From: Nocardia sp. NBC_01329
GTDB lineage: Bacteria > Actinomycetota > Actinomycetes > Mycobacteriales > Mycobacteriaceae
DNA: 64,000 nucleotides
Assembly: GCF_035956715.1 (NCBI RefSeq)
Contig: NZ_CP108381.1
Location: 2,356,001-2,420,000, forward strand
Reading direction: 5' to 3'
Under the pieces are notes generated by a model. It was not told the DNA's origin, ran no database searches, and worked only from the letters and a program-made list of their open reading frames with translations. This document shows positions 36,444 to 44,962 of this stretch, piece by piece. How positions within the stretch are numbered: the first letter of the stretch is position 1; each line of letters opens with the position of its first letter. A program made the position numbers and the translations under genes.

Positions 36444-36983
36444 CTACCAGACCAGGGTGTAATCCGGGATCCGCACCCGGCCGAAGAAACGTTTCGCGAT
36501 ATCGCTGCCATCGCAGTTGTAGCCGTTCATGATATCGGCCAGCTCGGTCGCCAGCTCCTGCAACTGCGGACTGACGCATTCGATGCTGTCCTCGATCACC
36601 CAGCCCCACTCCCGCGGAACGTTGTCGATCGTGATATCGATGCACCCGTGATGAGGTAGGTCCACTGTGATCTCGATCTGCACCGGCGCGTCACCGAGCG
36701 GATCCCGTATCGCCGGCTCGCCGAGGCGGGTCTGCGGGGCGAACATGATGCGGCCGAGCGCGATATCGGCCCGGATCATCTCGGCCACCGACGGCAGCGC
36801 GGCATGTTTACCGACGCGGTGATGACGATTCCCGTACGTGCGGTCACCGGTCGCCGAATAGCCGGAGCGGTCCAGCATCCGATCCAGCATGCGCTGTGCG
36901 GTCGCGCGTTCGTCGGCGCCGGTATTGGGGTGCTCGATGAGGGCACGCAAGCGCATGATCCGATGGCTCGTAATGATCGCCAT
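36444..36983 (-). CDS. Uncharacterised protein with DUF2786-like N-terminus
   Basis: ATG 36983 gives 179 residues (MAIITSHRIMRLRALIEHPN); in-frame upstream sequence looks non-coding. Residues 9-36, IMRLRALIEHPNTGADERAT then AQRMLDRML, resemble the short helical DUF2786 region found in phage and plasmid proteins. The rest has an acidic beta-rich part (IEITVDLPHHGCIDITIDNV). No catalytic motif is evident and the function is unknown. Adjacent genes give no clear clue. Confidence 0.65.
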   Translation of the reverse strand: MAIITSHRIMRLRALIEHPNTGADERATAQRMLDRMLDRSGYSATGDRTYGNRHHRVGKHAALPSVAEMIRADIALGRIMFAPQTRLGEPAIRDPLGDAPVQIEITVDLPHHGCIDITIDNVPREWGWVIEDSIECVSPQLQELATELADIMNGYNCDGSDIAKRFFGRVRIPDYTLVW

Positions 36984-37021
36984 ACCTGGAAGAGTATCGA
37001 AATCGGGGCTCGTCCGGCGCC

Positions 37022-37669
37022 TCAGTCTCGGGTGCGTCCCCCGGAACCTCCCGCACTCGCGATCACCGTCGTCAGATGCTCGTCCGGTGTCTGCCACCCG
37101 GAGCCCGCACCACGGATCGCTGCCGGTGAACGAACGGCGGTCCACACCTCCAGCACCCCGAACGCCGTGATGCAGCAGCCCGCGACGAGAGCCAGTGTCG
37201 CGATATCGTCGAACGGCGCGATCGCGATCACCAGCCCGGCGGTGAGCGTCATCAGACCGAACACTTCCTGTTTCCCGCTGCCGGTCACCTCATCGTCGTC
37301 CCACACCCCCGCCACCGCGTGCGCGATCCCCCGTACCGACCACGCCAGCCCCAGCCACATCGCCAGCAACAGCGTCCAGTCGCCCGCCCGAAAACACAGA
37401 GCCGCCGTCAACAGCGATACCAGCGCGGCGAGCAGCAGCAACGCCCGCGGGAATCGGCCCAGCCGGCTGCCGAACGCCACTGCGGCCAGGGTCACCGCGC
37501 CGCACAACAGCGAGAACATGAACAGGTTGCCGACCGTACCCAGGGATTTGTCCGGCCAGAGCACCGTCGCCACCCCGATCACCACCGAACAGACCCCCAT
37601 CGCCAGCATTGTCTGGCGGACACCGCGACCGAACACCGGAGCGGCCTCCGCTTCCTCGTAGGTCGGCAT
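37022..37669 (-). CDS. HdeD-like (DUF308) membrane protein
   Basis: ATG 37669 gives 215 residues; longer frames upstream are not supported. About six hydrophobic segments are visible: MLAMGVCSVVIGVATVLW, LFMFSLLCGAVTLAAVAFG, ALLLLAALVSLLTAALCF, LLLAMWLGLAWSVRGIAHAV, LMTLTAGLVIAIAPF and IATLALVAGCCITAFGVLEV. The W-P-D after the first helix and the paired three-helix repeats are typical of HdeD/DUF308 proteins, which are linked to acid or stress resistance in enterobacteria but are uncharacterised in actinomycetes. It is divergent from the TerC-like gene. Confidence 0.8.
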   Translation of the reverse strand: MPTYEEAEAAPVFGRGVRQTMLAMGVCSVVIGVATVLWPDKSLGTVGNLFMFSLLCGAVTLAAVAFGSRLGRFPRALLLLAALVSLLTAALCFRAGDWTLLLAMWLGLAWSVRGIAHAVAGVWDDDEVTGSGKQEVFGLMTLTAGLVIAIAPFDDIATLALVAGCCITAFGVLEVWTAVRSPAAIRGAGSGWQTPDEHLTTVIASAGGSGGRTRD

Positions 37670-37903
37670 AGCAGAATGATATGGGTCTACACCTCGGATT
37701 GCCCAACGGTTGCCGCGATTCGCCGAAGTGACCGTCAACCGGATCACGTTCACCCAGGTCCCGGTCGCCCGGTCCGATCGGGACACAGAGCAACCCGGGC
37801 GCCACGGCGACCCCACGACACCACCTGCACAAACCCGGCAGGGCGTGATTCCGGCGCTACAGTCGCCCCAGTCCCGCACCCACGCACCGGGCAGGAGACC
37901 GAT

Positions 37904-39121
37904 GTGACCGTTCCCGCGCTGGCTTGGGTGTGTGCACTCGTGCTGATCGCCGCTCTGCTGCTGTTCGATTTCTTCTTCCATGTCCGCAGCGCGCACACTC
38001 CGTCGCTGACCGAGGCCGCGATCTGGTCGGCGGCCTATGTCGGTGTCGCCGTCGCGTTCGGTTTCGGAGTGTGGGTGTTCGGCGGGACGACCATGGGGGT
38101 CGAATACTTCGCCGGCTACATCACCGAGAAGGCCCTGTCGGTGGACAACCTGTTCGTCTTCCTCATCATCTTGACCACCTTCCGGGTGCCGAGCGCGGCC
38201 CAGCAGAAGGTGCTGTTGGTCGGGATCGTGTTCTCGCTGGTGGTGCGCACCGGATTCATCTTCGTCGGCGCCACCCTCATCAGCCGGTTCTCGTGGGTGT
38301 TCTATGTGTTCGGGGCCGCGCTACTGATCACCGCGGGGAACATGCTGAAACCGGAGAGTGAGGACAGCCATTCCGGCGATACGTTCGTCCTGCGACTGGC
38401 CCGCCGGTTCCTGCGTACCACCGACAGCTACGACAGCGACAAATTGGTCACCGTGATCGACGGCCGCAAACGGCTGACTCCGATGCTGCTGGCCATGGTC
38501 GCCATCGGCGCCACCGATGTACTGTTCGCCCTGGATTCGATCCCCGCCATCTTCGGTCTCACCCAGAACGTGTTCCTCGTCTTCACCGCCACCGCGTTCT
38601 CCCTGCTCGGCCTGCGTCAACTGTTCTTCCTGCTCGAAGGCCTGTTGGATCGGTTGATCTATCTGGGCTTCGGTCTGGCCGCGATCCTGGCTTTCATCGG
38701 CGTGAAACTCGTCCTGCACGCCTTGCACGAGAACAGTGTGCCGTTCATCAACAACGGGGACCCGGTGCCGGTCACCGAGATATCCACCGCCGCGTCGCTG
38801 GCGGTGATCGTGGCGGTGCTGCTGGTGACGGTCGCGGCATCGCTGCTCAGCCCGGCGGGGCGCGCCCAGACCGCGGTAGCCAATGCCCGCAGGCACGCCA
38901 CCCGGTATCTCGACCTCGGCTACGAAGCCGATCAGGCGTTGCGTGAACGGACCTACACGAAGATGGCCGCCGAAGAGGACACGATCGCCGCGCTCCCCCG
39001 TAAATACACGCGCCGTATCCGGGAAGGCGAAACCGAACTGATGGCGCTACTGGAACAGGCCCATATCGTGCACGCGGACCGGGTCGCGCGGACGGAAGCC
39101 GGTCTGCCGCTGCGCATGTGA
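37904..39121 (+). CDS. TerC-family integral membrane protein
   Basis: GTG 37904, behind AGGAGA at 37893-37898, gives 405 residues. TerC signatures are clear: VEYFAGYITEKALSVDNLFV in the second helix region, then VAIGATDVLFALDSIPAIFG, with acidic residues in membrane segments as expected for metal (Mn-type) transport. About eight transmembrane helices are followed by a 70-residue charged cytoplasmic tail. Family members are associated with tellurite resistance and with manganese loading of exported proteins. No Mn riboswitch was recognised upstream. Confidence 0.92.
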   Translation: MTVPALAWVCALVLIAALLLFDFFFHVRSAHTPSLTEAAIWSAAYVGVAVAFGFGVWVFGGTTMGVEYFAGYITEKALSVDNLFVFLIILTTFRVPSAAQQKVLLVGIVFSLVVRTGFIFVGATLISRFSWVFYVFGAALLITAGNMLKPESEDSHSGDTFVLRLARRFLRTTDSYDSDKLVTVIDGRKRLTPMLLAMVAIGATDVLFALDSIPAIFGLTQNVFLVFTATAFSLLGLRQLFFLLEGLLDRLIYLGFGLAAILAFIGVKLVLHALHENSVPFINNGDPVPVTEISTAASLAVIVAVLLVTVAASLLSPAGRAQTAVANARRHATRYLDLGYEADQALRERTYTKMAAEEDTIAALPRKYTRRIREGETELMALLEQAHIVHADRVARTEAGLPLRM

Positions 39122-39136
39122 TGTCGGGGCGGCGAA

Positions 39137-39175
39137 ACGTTAACGTGACCACAACATTTCGTGGACCCGTTAACG
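39137..39175. promoter_or_regulatory. Paired GTTAAC-centred palindromes
   Basis: ACGTTAACGT (39137-39146) and CGTTAACG (39168-39175) are perfect palindromes whose centres are 30 bp apart, close to three helical turns. They lie between the TerC stop and the secreted-protein start about 165 bases on, and are likely binding sites for one regulator. Confidence 0.5.
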
Positions 39176-39337
39176 AGACGGGAACGCCCCGGGTACCGGG
39201 AGGGCAACACTGCGCGCACACCATCGTCTGGCGGGTGCGTATGCCGGTACGGACCCACCGAGTACACCCCCTGGATGAGAGACCTCCGCAGAGGGCAGCT
39301 CGATGTCCATTTGCTGCAAGACAAAGGCTGTAGACAG

Positions 39338-40018
39338 ATGCAAACTCGCCGGTATATCGCCGCTTCCCTGCTCGCCGTCGCCGCTCTCGGCGCCGCCTCC
39401 GCCACCTCCTACGCCGCGCCGGTTCCCACCGCGCCCGATAACGGCTCTACGCTGCAGACCGACATCATGCCGGGTATCCACTACACCGCGAGCGTCGTCG
39501 ACAGTTCGGTCGTGCTGCGCACCGAAGGCGGATCCCTCACCGTGCAGGGCAACCAGTTCCAGGTCCTCGACGACCAGGGACACCTTGTCGCCGGTCTGCC
39601 CCTCACCTACCTCAAAGACGGGAAGGAATGGCCGATCGCGGCCAAGGTCGACGGGAACACCGCCACCTTCACACCCAGCACCGATCCCGCGCAGGCCCGC
39701 CCGGCCGCCATGCTGCAACCGGTCGGCGCCGAGGACTTCGACAGCGCACTGAGCACGGCGGCCACCCAGTTCGGTCTGGCCACCGGAATCGGCACCCTGC
39801 TGGGCAGTCTCATCGGCGGCGCCCTCGGCTGCGTCGCCGGAGCGATCATCGGCGCACCACTGGTGGTTCCGACCTTCTTCGTCGGACCGATCGGGTTGTG
39901 TATCACCGGGGCCGCGGCCGGCGTCACCCTCGGTGTCGCCGCAGGCGTGGTCCTGATCGGGGTGCCCGTCGGAATCGCGGCGGCGATGCAGTTCTACGAC
40001 ACGGTGTACGTGAAGTAA
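39338..40018 (+). CDS. Secreted protein with glycine-zipper-like C-terminus
   Basis: ATG 39338 gives 226 residues and places a signal peptide (MQTRRYIAASLLAVAALGAA, cleavage near SYAAP) at the very N-terminus. The mature protein has a beta-rich middle (HYTASVVDSSVVLRTEGGSL) and a C-terminal third made of hydrophobic glycine-spaced stretches (IGTLLGSLIGGALGCVAGAI and AAGVTLGVAAGVVLIGVPVG), suggesting membrane insertion or oligomerisation in the mycolate envelope. No named family was recognised with confidence; similar proteins are common in Nocardia from memory. Confidence 0.75.
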   Translation: MQTRRYIAASLLAVAALGAASATSYAAPVPTAPDNGSTLQTDIMPGIHYTASVVDSSVVLRTEGGSLTVQGNQFQVLDDQGHLVAGLPLTYLKDGKEWPIAAKVDGNTATFTPSTDPAQARPAAMLQPVGAEDFDSALSTAATQFGLATGIGTLLGSLIGGALGCVAGAIIGAPLVVPTFFVGPIGLCITGAAAGVTLGVAAGVVLIGVPVGIAAAMQFYDTVYVK

Positions 40019-40093
40019 CTCGCGACAGTGCGGCGCCCACCGGTTCCCCGGCGGGCGCCGCAACGGTGCGGCCTATCGCATTGCGTCTCCGCC

Positions 40094-40723
40094 TCAGCGG
40101 AGCTCCGACAGGACCACGCTGCGAACCGTGCTCCCATCGGGCGCGGTCCACGGCACGACCACCTGCCCGGTACGCAGGACAGGCTCGGACCGGCCCAGCA
40201 CCCGGTGCACGCGCAACTGGCCGCCGGTGACGGTGATATCGGTGCCCGCCGGGTTCTCGGCCGCCGATACCAGCGCCGAACCGTCGGCGGGCAGATCGGC
40301 GGCGGCCACCAGAACACCCATGTCGGGAGTATCGCTGTCGGTGCCGTGCTGTGCCTGCGCCCCACCTGCCAGCAATGCCACCATCCGGTCGACGGCCACC
40401 GGATCCCGAGCGCCGTCGTAGATCCAGCGCGTGCCCAGCACCCCGTGTTCCGCGGTGTCCAGCAGCGCATCGGCCTCGGTCTCCAGTTCGGCGTCCCGAT
40501 AGCTCAGCGGTACGAAATACGTGATCGGCTCGGCGCTGCCGATATCGGTCACCACCAGCATCTCGATCCCCACCGCGCCGGTCGGGTCGTCGAGACGGAA
40601 GCCGCCCACTCTGCGTAGGCTCTCCGCTCTGCCGGGACCCGAATACCACGGGCGACTCGGGAGCCAACGGCCGAGCAGCTCGATTTTCGTCGGTTCCATG
40701 GTCGTGCGGTGGATGACAGCCAT
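40094..40723 (-). CDS. Stand-alone maltokinase N-terminal cap-like protein
   Basis: The 209-residue protein starts at ATG 40723. MAVIHRTTMEPTKIELLGRW, LPSRPWYSG, RRVGGFRLDDPTGAVGIEML and HGVLGTRWIYDGARDPVAV follow the cap domain that precedes the kinase domain of actinobacterial maltokinases (Pep2/Mak). The kinase itself is absent, as in many nocardial stand-alone cap proteins. The function is unknown; a link to glycogen or trehalose metabolism is only by homology. Confidence 0.8.
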   Translation of the reverse strand: MAVIHRTTMEPTKIELLGRWLPSRPWYSGPGRAESLRRVGGFRLDDPTGAVGIEMLVVTDIGSAEPITYFVPLSYRDAELETEADALLDTAEHGVLGTRWIYDGARDPVAVDRMVALLAGGAQAQHGTDSDTPDMGVLVAAADLPADGSALVSAAENPAGTDITVTGGQLRVHRVLGRSEPVLRTGQVVVPWTAPDGSTVRSVVLSELR

Positions 40724-40744
40724 ACCGGAGATTGTGCTCCTCCG

Positions 40745-41887
40745 TCAGCCCGCGTCGCCGACCGGCACCGGTATCTGCGGGGTGTGCGGCCCGTGTTCGG
40801 CGAACAGAGCATCGAGCTGACGTTCGGCGCGTTCGGCGCGGGCAAGGGTCTGAATCCGCGCGTGTTCCAGCGCGTCCAGACGCTGCGCGGCCTCCGCGCG
40901 TGCCTTCTCCAACCGGTCGCCGGCTTCGGTGCGCGCGGCCGTGAGTTCAGCGGCGGCGGTGCGGCGGAATTCGGCGGATTCGTTGCGGAGCCGGTCGGTA
41001 TCCGCTCGCAGGCGATGCAGTTCCGCCCTCATCTCCTGGGCGGTCTCGGCGCGTTCGGTGGCCGACTGTTCGGCACGTTCGAGGGCGCGCTCGGTATCGG
41101 CGGCACGCTGGACGGCGAGGTCGCGTTCTGCCGCCGCCGCGGATTCGCGTTGGGCGGATTCGCGGCGCATCCGTTCGATCTCCGCCTCGGCCGCGCGCTG
41201 CGCTCGCTCGATTTCCTGAGCGCAGTTGTCGCGCAACCGCTGCTGCTCTTCCGCCGATTCGTTGCGCGCGGCGCGGATCTCGGCTTCGGCGGCGCTACGG
41301 GCAGCGAAAACGTCCTCGGCGGCGCGGGCGGTGATCTTTTCGACCTCACGTAGCGCTTCGTCGCGGTCGCGTACGGCCTCGGACGTGCGGGTATCCGCGG
41401 CAGCGATGCTCGTTTCGGCGGCCTCGGCGGCATAGGCCGCGTCCTCGGCAGCTTCTTCGGCCCGGTCCCGGGCCTCGTGCGCTTCCCGTCGTGACTGTTC
41501 GGCTGCGGCTGCGGCCATTTCGGCTTCGGCGATCCGGCGTGCCGCGTCTGCCTGGACCGCCTGGACTTGCGCCTCGGCAGCGGACGGGTCGGCGAGAGTG
41601 CTCATTTCGGTGACGGCAGCGGTGAGCGTGTTGCCGAGTTGGTCGGCGAGAGTGCGGAATTGGGTGAGTAGTTCATCGGCGCGCAGTCGGGCGGTGGTTA
41701 CCGGACCCTGTGATGTCACAGTGACGTTTTCGGTTGGGCTGTCCGCCTCTTGTTGTAGACGCTGCCGTTCCCGCCATGCGCGCCAACGCGTGTGGTCCGA
41801 GAGTTCGCAGTATTCGGAGGGTCGGCCGGGGCCGGTGGGCTTGGCGAGGGGGCGGGCGCAGCCAGGGTAGTTGCAAACTGTGGGCAC
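40745..41887 (-). CDS. KfrA-like long coiled-coil protein with N-terminal Cys cluster
   Basis: The 380-residue protein starts at ATG 41887. Residues 1-45 hold a Cys/His cluster (C5, C10, C27, H32 in CNYPGCARPLA ... SEYCELSDHTRW), a probable zinc-type DNA-binding head. Residues 70-365 are an almost uninterrupted Ala/Glu/Arg coiled coil. The layout resembles KfrA-type plasmid DNA-binding filament proteins. It is divergent from a tyrosine recombinase, with palindromes and repeated GTTTCGT-type motifs between them, so it may bind that region and regulate or organise recombination. Confidence 0.75.
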   Translation of the reverse strand: MPTVCNYPGCARPLAKPTGPGRPSEYCELSDHTRWRAWRERQRLQQEADSPTENVTVTSQGPVTTARLRADELLTQFRTLADQLGNTLTAAVTEMSTLADPSAAEAQVQAVQADAARRIAEAEMAAAAAEQSRREAHEARDRAEEAAEDAAYAAEAAETSIAAADTRTSEAVRDRDEALREVEKITARAAEDVFAARSAAEAEIRAARNESAEEQQRLRDNCAQEIERAQRAAEAEIERMRRESAQRESAAAAERDLAVQRAADTERALERAEQSATERAETAQEMRAELHRLRADTDRLRNESAEFRRTAAAELTAARTEAGDRLEKARAEAAQRLDALEHARIQTLARAERAERQLDALFAEHGPHTPQIPVPVGDAG

Positions 41888-41903
41888 TGGAGAATCGTAG
41901 CGT

Positions 41904-42099
41904 TGTTTCGTTTGCGCACTACGTATTTACACGAAACACAATAGCGAGAGTCGCCGGAAGGCCTTCGGAGACCGGGTTTGGTCTGACCTCCGATAAGTGA
42001 ACATTATCGGAGGTCAGGATTGTAGAGTGTGTGGAGAACGGCTGATCTGCAATACGTTTCGTTACGTTCACCGCAACCAAACGAATTCTGCTACGAAAT
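41904..42099. promoter_or_regulatory. GTTTCGT/ACGAAAC repeats in the coiled-coil/integrase divergent region
   Basis: Copies include TGTTTCGT at 41904-41911, its reverse complement ACGAAACA at 41931-41938, GTTTCGT at 42056-42062 and ACGAAAT at 42093-42099. They bracket the large palindrome and look like multiple sites for one DNA-binding protein, most simply the KfrA-like one. Confidence 0.5.
41983..42017. promoter_or_regulatory. 14-bp perfect inverted repeat with 7-bp spacer, candidate recombination or operator site
   Basis: CTGACCTCCGATAA (41983-41996) and TTATCGGAGGTCAG (42004-42017) flank GTGAACA. Perfect arms with a 7-bp spacer are the geometry of a tyrosine-recombinase core site, and the site lies 97 bases before a tyrosine-recombinase gene. 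It could equally be an operator for the divergent pair. Confidence 0.6.
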
Positions 42100-42114
42100 T
42101 ACCGAGGGGCCCAC

Positions 42115-43317
42115 GTGACCGAATACGACACCGACCTCGCACTGCCGGATACCGTCCGCACCGAACTGCGCCGCGGCGTCACCAGCGTCCTCGTCGACAC
42201 CGCCGCCCTGCGACAGGTACGCGAACGCTTCGACAGCGAACAGGCCACCGCGCTCGGCCGCTACCTCACCGCCTCCCAATCCCCCAACACCCTGCGCGCA
42301 TACCGCACCGACTGGACGGCCTGGGCCGCCTGGTGCACCACCGAGAACCGCTGCGCACTTCCCGCCGACCCACTCGATATCGCCGTCTACCTCGCCGCCG
42401 CCGCCGACGCCCGCACACCCGACGGCCGCTATGCCTACGGGCCGGCCACCCTGGAGCGGAAATCCGCCGCCATCGCCGCGGTCCACGCCGCCAACGGACT
42501 ACCCGCCCCCACCCGCAGCGACGTCGTCCGGCTCACCCTGCGCGGTATCCGACGCACCCGACGCAGCCGGCCCAACCGAAAACGACCGATCCTGCTGCAC
42601 ACCCTCGGCGAACTGCTCGCCGGGCTACCCGAATCCGGCTGGCCCGGCGAACCCGCCCGGCGCCGCGACACCCTGCTACTGCTCCTCGGTTTCGCCGGAG
42701 CACTGCGCCGCAGCGAACTCGCGGGCCTGCGAATCGCCGATATCCACTTCGGCACCGACCACGGCACCGGCGAACCACTCCTGCTGATCCACCTGCCCAC
42801 CACGAAAACCGACCCCACCGGCATCACCGAACAACACGTCGCGCTCCCCCGCGGCCGTCAGGCACACACCTGCCCCGTCTGCGCCTGCACCGACTGGATG
42901 CGGTTGCTGGCCGCGCACACCGGTGATCCGGGCAGCCTCCGCGCCTGGGTCGAGGAACAGGCCGCCCCGGACCCCCGCATCCATCGCTGCCACGGCTACC
43001 ACCCCGACCCGCGACTGCGACCGCAGCAGCCGCTGTTCCCCGCGATCAACCGGCACGGCGGACTGGGTGCGTCCCCGCTGTCCGGCCGAGCCGTCGCCGA
43101 ACTCGTCAAACGCTACGCAGCCCGCGCGGGCCTGGACCCCGCATTGTTCTCCGGACATTCCCTGCGCGCCGGATTCGCCACCCAAGCCGCGCTGGGTGGC
43201 GCGGCCGACCGCGAGATCATGCGGCAAGGACGGTGGAGCAATCCGCGCACCGTGCACCGCTACATCCGCACCGCCGACCCCCTCGCCGACAACGCGGTCA
43301 CCAAACTCGGACTGTGA
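42115..43317 (+). CDS. Tyrosine-type recombinase
   Basis: The 400-residue protein starts at GTG 42115 behind GAGGGG. An N-terminal core-binding domain (about 40-140, SQSPNTLRAYRTDWTAWAAW) is followed by a catalytic domain with R198 in GALRRSELAGL, H348-x2-R351 in SGHSLRAGFATQ, W374 in place of the second His (QGRWSNPRT) and nucleophile Y383 in VHRYIR. A cysteine pair at CPVCAC (253-258) is unusual. It appears intact. No cargo boundary was found, so it may be a resident recombinase acting at the palindrome in front of it. Confidence 0.9.
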   Translation: MTEYDTDLALPDTVRTELRRGVTSVLVDTAALRQVRERFDSEQATALGRYLTASQSPNTLRAYRTDWTAWAAWCTTENRCALPADPLDIAVYLAAAADARTPDGRYAYGPATLERKSAAIAAVHAANGLPAPTRSDVVRLTLRGIRRTRRSRPNRKRPILLHTLGELLAGLPESGWPGEPARRRDTLLLLLGFAGALRRSELAGLRIADIHFGTDHGTGEPLLLIHLPTTKTDPTGITEQHVALPRGRQAHTCPVCACTDWMRLLAAHTGDPGSLRAWVEEQAAPDPRIHRCHGYHPDPRLRPQQPLFPAINRHGGLGASPLSGRAVAELVKRYAARAGLDPALFSGHSLRAGFATQAALGGAADREIMRQGRWSNPRTVHRYIRTADPLADNAVTKLGL

Positions 43318-43562
43318 CAGCGAGCCGGTACCGGTGCGGATGACGGTGAGGTCTCGGTATGGCATCCGCCGATGTAGCGGGTGAGCGTATCGCTCGGCGT
43401 CATGCCGGGGTCGAGTCCGATAACCGCGATATGCCGTCCGAGCTGCGGTTGTTCCCGCGAAGTTTGCCCGAACGTGACCACGGGTACGGCCCCGTGCTGT
43501 GCGAGGATATTGAGCGCTCCACGAGTCGTTCCGTTTCAAACCACCTTTGGAAGGATGCTCAG

Positions 43563-44063
43563 ATGGCGCAAGAAACCAGTACTGCCACCCGTTCCAGCAA
43601 CGGAAGCAGTCAGCAGGAAATCCAGAGCCTGGACATGCTGCGCATGGGCCTGGACGAGATCCGGCAGGAATGCCAGAACGCGCGGCAATACGCGCAGCAG
43701 GCACAAAACCTCGCCCGGCAGGTGCAACAGCAGTCCCGCCAGGTGCAACACCAGTCGCAGATCGCGCAGAACCAGGCCAACCAGGCCAACAACCAGGCCC
43801 AGCAGGCCCGCCAGCAGGCAATCCAGGCGCAGAACCAGGCCCAGCAGGCACTGAGCGAGGCCGACCGGGCCCAGGCCCAGGCCCAGCAGGCGCAGGGCGA
43901 GGCCAACCAGGCCGCGCAGCGCTGTCAGTCGGCCCAGGACCAGGCCGACCAGGCCGCGCAGCTGGCGCAGCAGGCCGAGGATCAGTCCACCCGCTCCCAG
44001 GATCGCGCCATGCAGTGGGAGCTGCAGTTCCACCAGGTTCGCCAGCAGGTTCGCCAGCAGTAA
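43563..44063 (+). CDS. Gln/Ala-rich coiled-coil protein
   Basis: The 166-residue protein starts at ATG 43563 behind GGAAGGA. From residue 35 to the end the sequence is a near-continuous Gln/Ala heptad-like repeat (for example QNQANQANNQAQQARQQA), with two short non-repetitive ends. No transmembrane segment or signal is present. The function is unknown. Together with the KfrA-like gene it places two long coiled-coil proteins around one recombinase. The opposite strand gives a Leu-rich mirror frame that is not a gene. Confidence 0.75.
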   Translation: MAQETSTATRSSNGSSQQEIQSLDMLRMGLDEIRQECQNARQYAQQAQNLARQVQQQSRQVQHQSQIAQNQANQANNQAQQARQQAIQAQNQAQQALSEADRAQAQAQQAQGEANQAAQRCQSAQDQADQAAQLAQQAEDQSTRSQDRAMQWELQFHQVRQQVRQQ

Positions 44064-44113
44064 TAGAGCTGCACATCCGGCCGGGTGCTCGCCCGGCCAC
44101 CGGATACAGCCGA

Positions 44114-44153
44114 CGCGGGGTCCGATGAACTCACGAGTTCACCGGACCCCGCG
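44114..44153. terminator. Strong bidirectional terminator hairpin
   Basis: Two 19-base arms, 44114-44132 and 44135-44153, are inverted repeats with one mismatch and a 2-base loop; the outer stem is CGCGGGGTCCG. It lies between the convergent coiled-coil and ABC permease genes. Confidence 0.8.
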
Positions 44154-44204
44154 CTCGTAGGATTGCGGAGTATCCGGTCGGAGTCGCCCAGCCGGGCGAC
44201 GGTC

Positions 44205-44945
44205 TCAGTCGAACCGGTGGATCTGGTCGCGGCGGTAGCCCCAGACCGTGAGCCCGGCGAACACCGCGATCCACACCGCGAGCATCACCAGTGACAGCGG
44301 GCCCACCGACTCCCCGGTCAGCGCGACCAGCACCAGGTCGGTCGCGCCCCGGGTGGGCACGAAAGGCGCGATCTGCGTGATGAACGACGGTGTGTCGGCG
44401 CGGTCGAAGAACATCCCGCCGGCCACCGCCAGCGGAAGGAAACCGATGCTGTTCGCGATGGCGGCCACCCGCAGTGACATCAGGTAGCCCATCGCCACCC
44501 CCAGCAGGGTGAAGGTCACCACCGCGATCAGCAGCGCCACCGCCGCCGCCAGCACCCGCCACGGCGGAGCCGAGGCGGCGGTGAACAGTCCGGCCACCAG
44601 CAGGATCGGGATGATCGCCGCCGCGACAACCACCAGCCCGACCAGCAGGTGGCCGAACATCTGCGGTGCGATTCCGCCCGGAAGGGTGCGCAGATAGTTC
44701 CCCCAGGCCGATTCCCGTTGTGCCGCGATCGCGACGCTGAAGTGGCCGACGCAGGCCATCAGCACCCCGAACACCACCAGCGTTCCAGCGGCCGAGGTGA
44801 TGGCCGCCGCGTCCTGTCCGATGAAAGGTACAACGAAGAACACCATCACTCCGACCGGGACCAGTGCCACGGTCAGGAACATCGTGGGCGTGCGGATGGT
44901 CTCGGCGAGGTTCCGCCGGGTGTAGGTCATGGTCAATGAGGACAT
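44205..44945 (-). CDS. ABC-2 type transporter permease
   Basis: ATG 44945 gives 246 residues. About six transmembrane helices are visible, starting MFLTVALVPVGVMVFFVVPF and ending LSLVMLAVWIAVFAGLTVWG, in the ABC-2 permease layout. It begins 17 bases after the ATPase stop and is last in the tetR-SDR-ATPase-permease operon. With the ATPase it should form a drug- or lipid-type exporter; the substrate is unknown. Confidence 0.9.
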   Translation of the reverse strand: MSSLTMTYTRRNLAETIRTPTMFLTVALVPVGVMVFFVVPFIGQDAAAITSAAGTLVVFGVLMACVGHFSVAIAAQRESAWGNYLRTLPGGIAPQMFGHLLVGLVVVAAAIIPILLVAGLFTAASAPPWRVLAAAVALLIAVVTFTLLGVAMGYLMSLRVAAIANSIGFLPLAVAGGMFFDRADTPSFITQIAPFVPTRGATDLVLVALTGESVGPLSLVMLAVWIAVFAGLTVWGYRRDQIHRFD

Positions 44946-44962
44946 TGATCGGGCCTTTCGGG

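Noticed and set aside
37670..37903. A possible manganese (yybP-ykoY) riboswitch before the TerC-like gene.
   Set aside because: No matching conserved loops were visible in the 234-base gap.
43536..44033. A Leu-rich minus-strand frame that looks like a membrane protein.
   Set aside because: It is the complement of the Gln/Ala (CAG/GCC) repeats of the coiled-coil gene; the plus-strand gene has a good ribosome-binding site.
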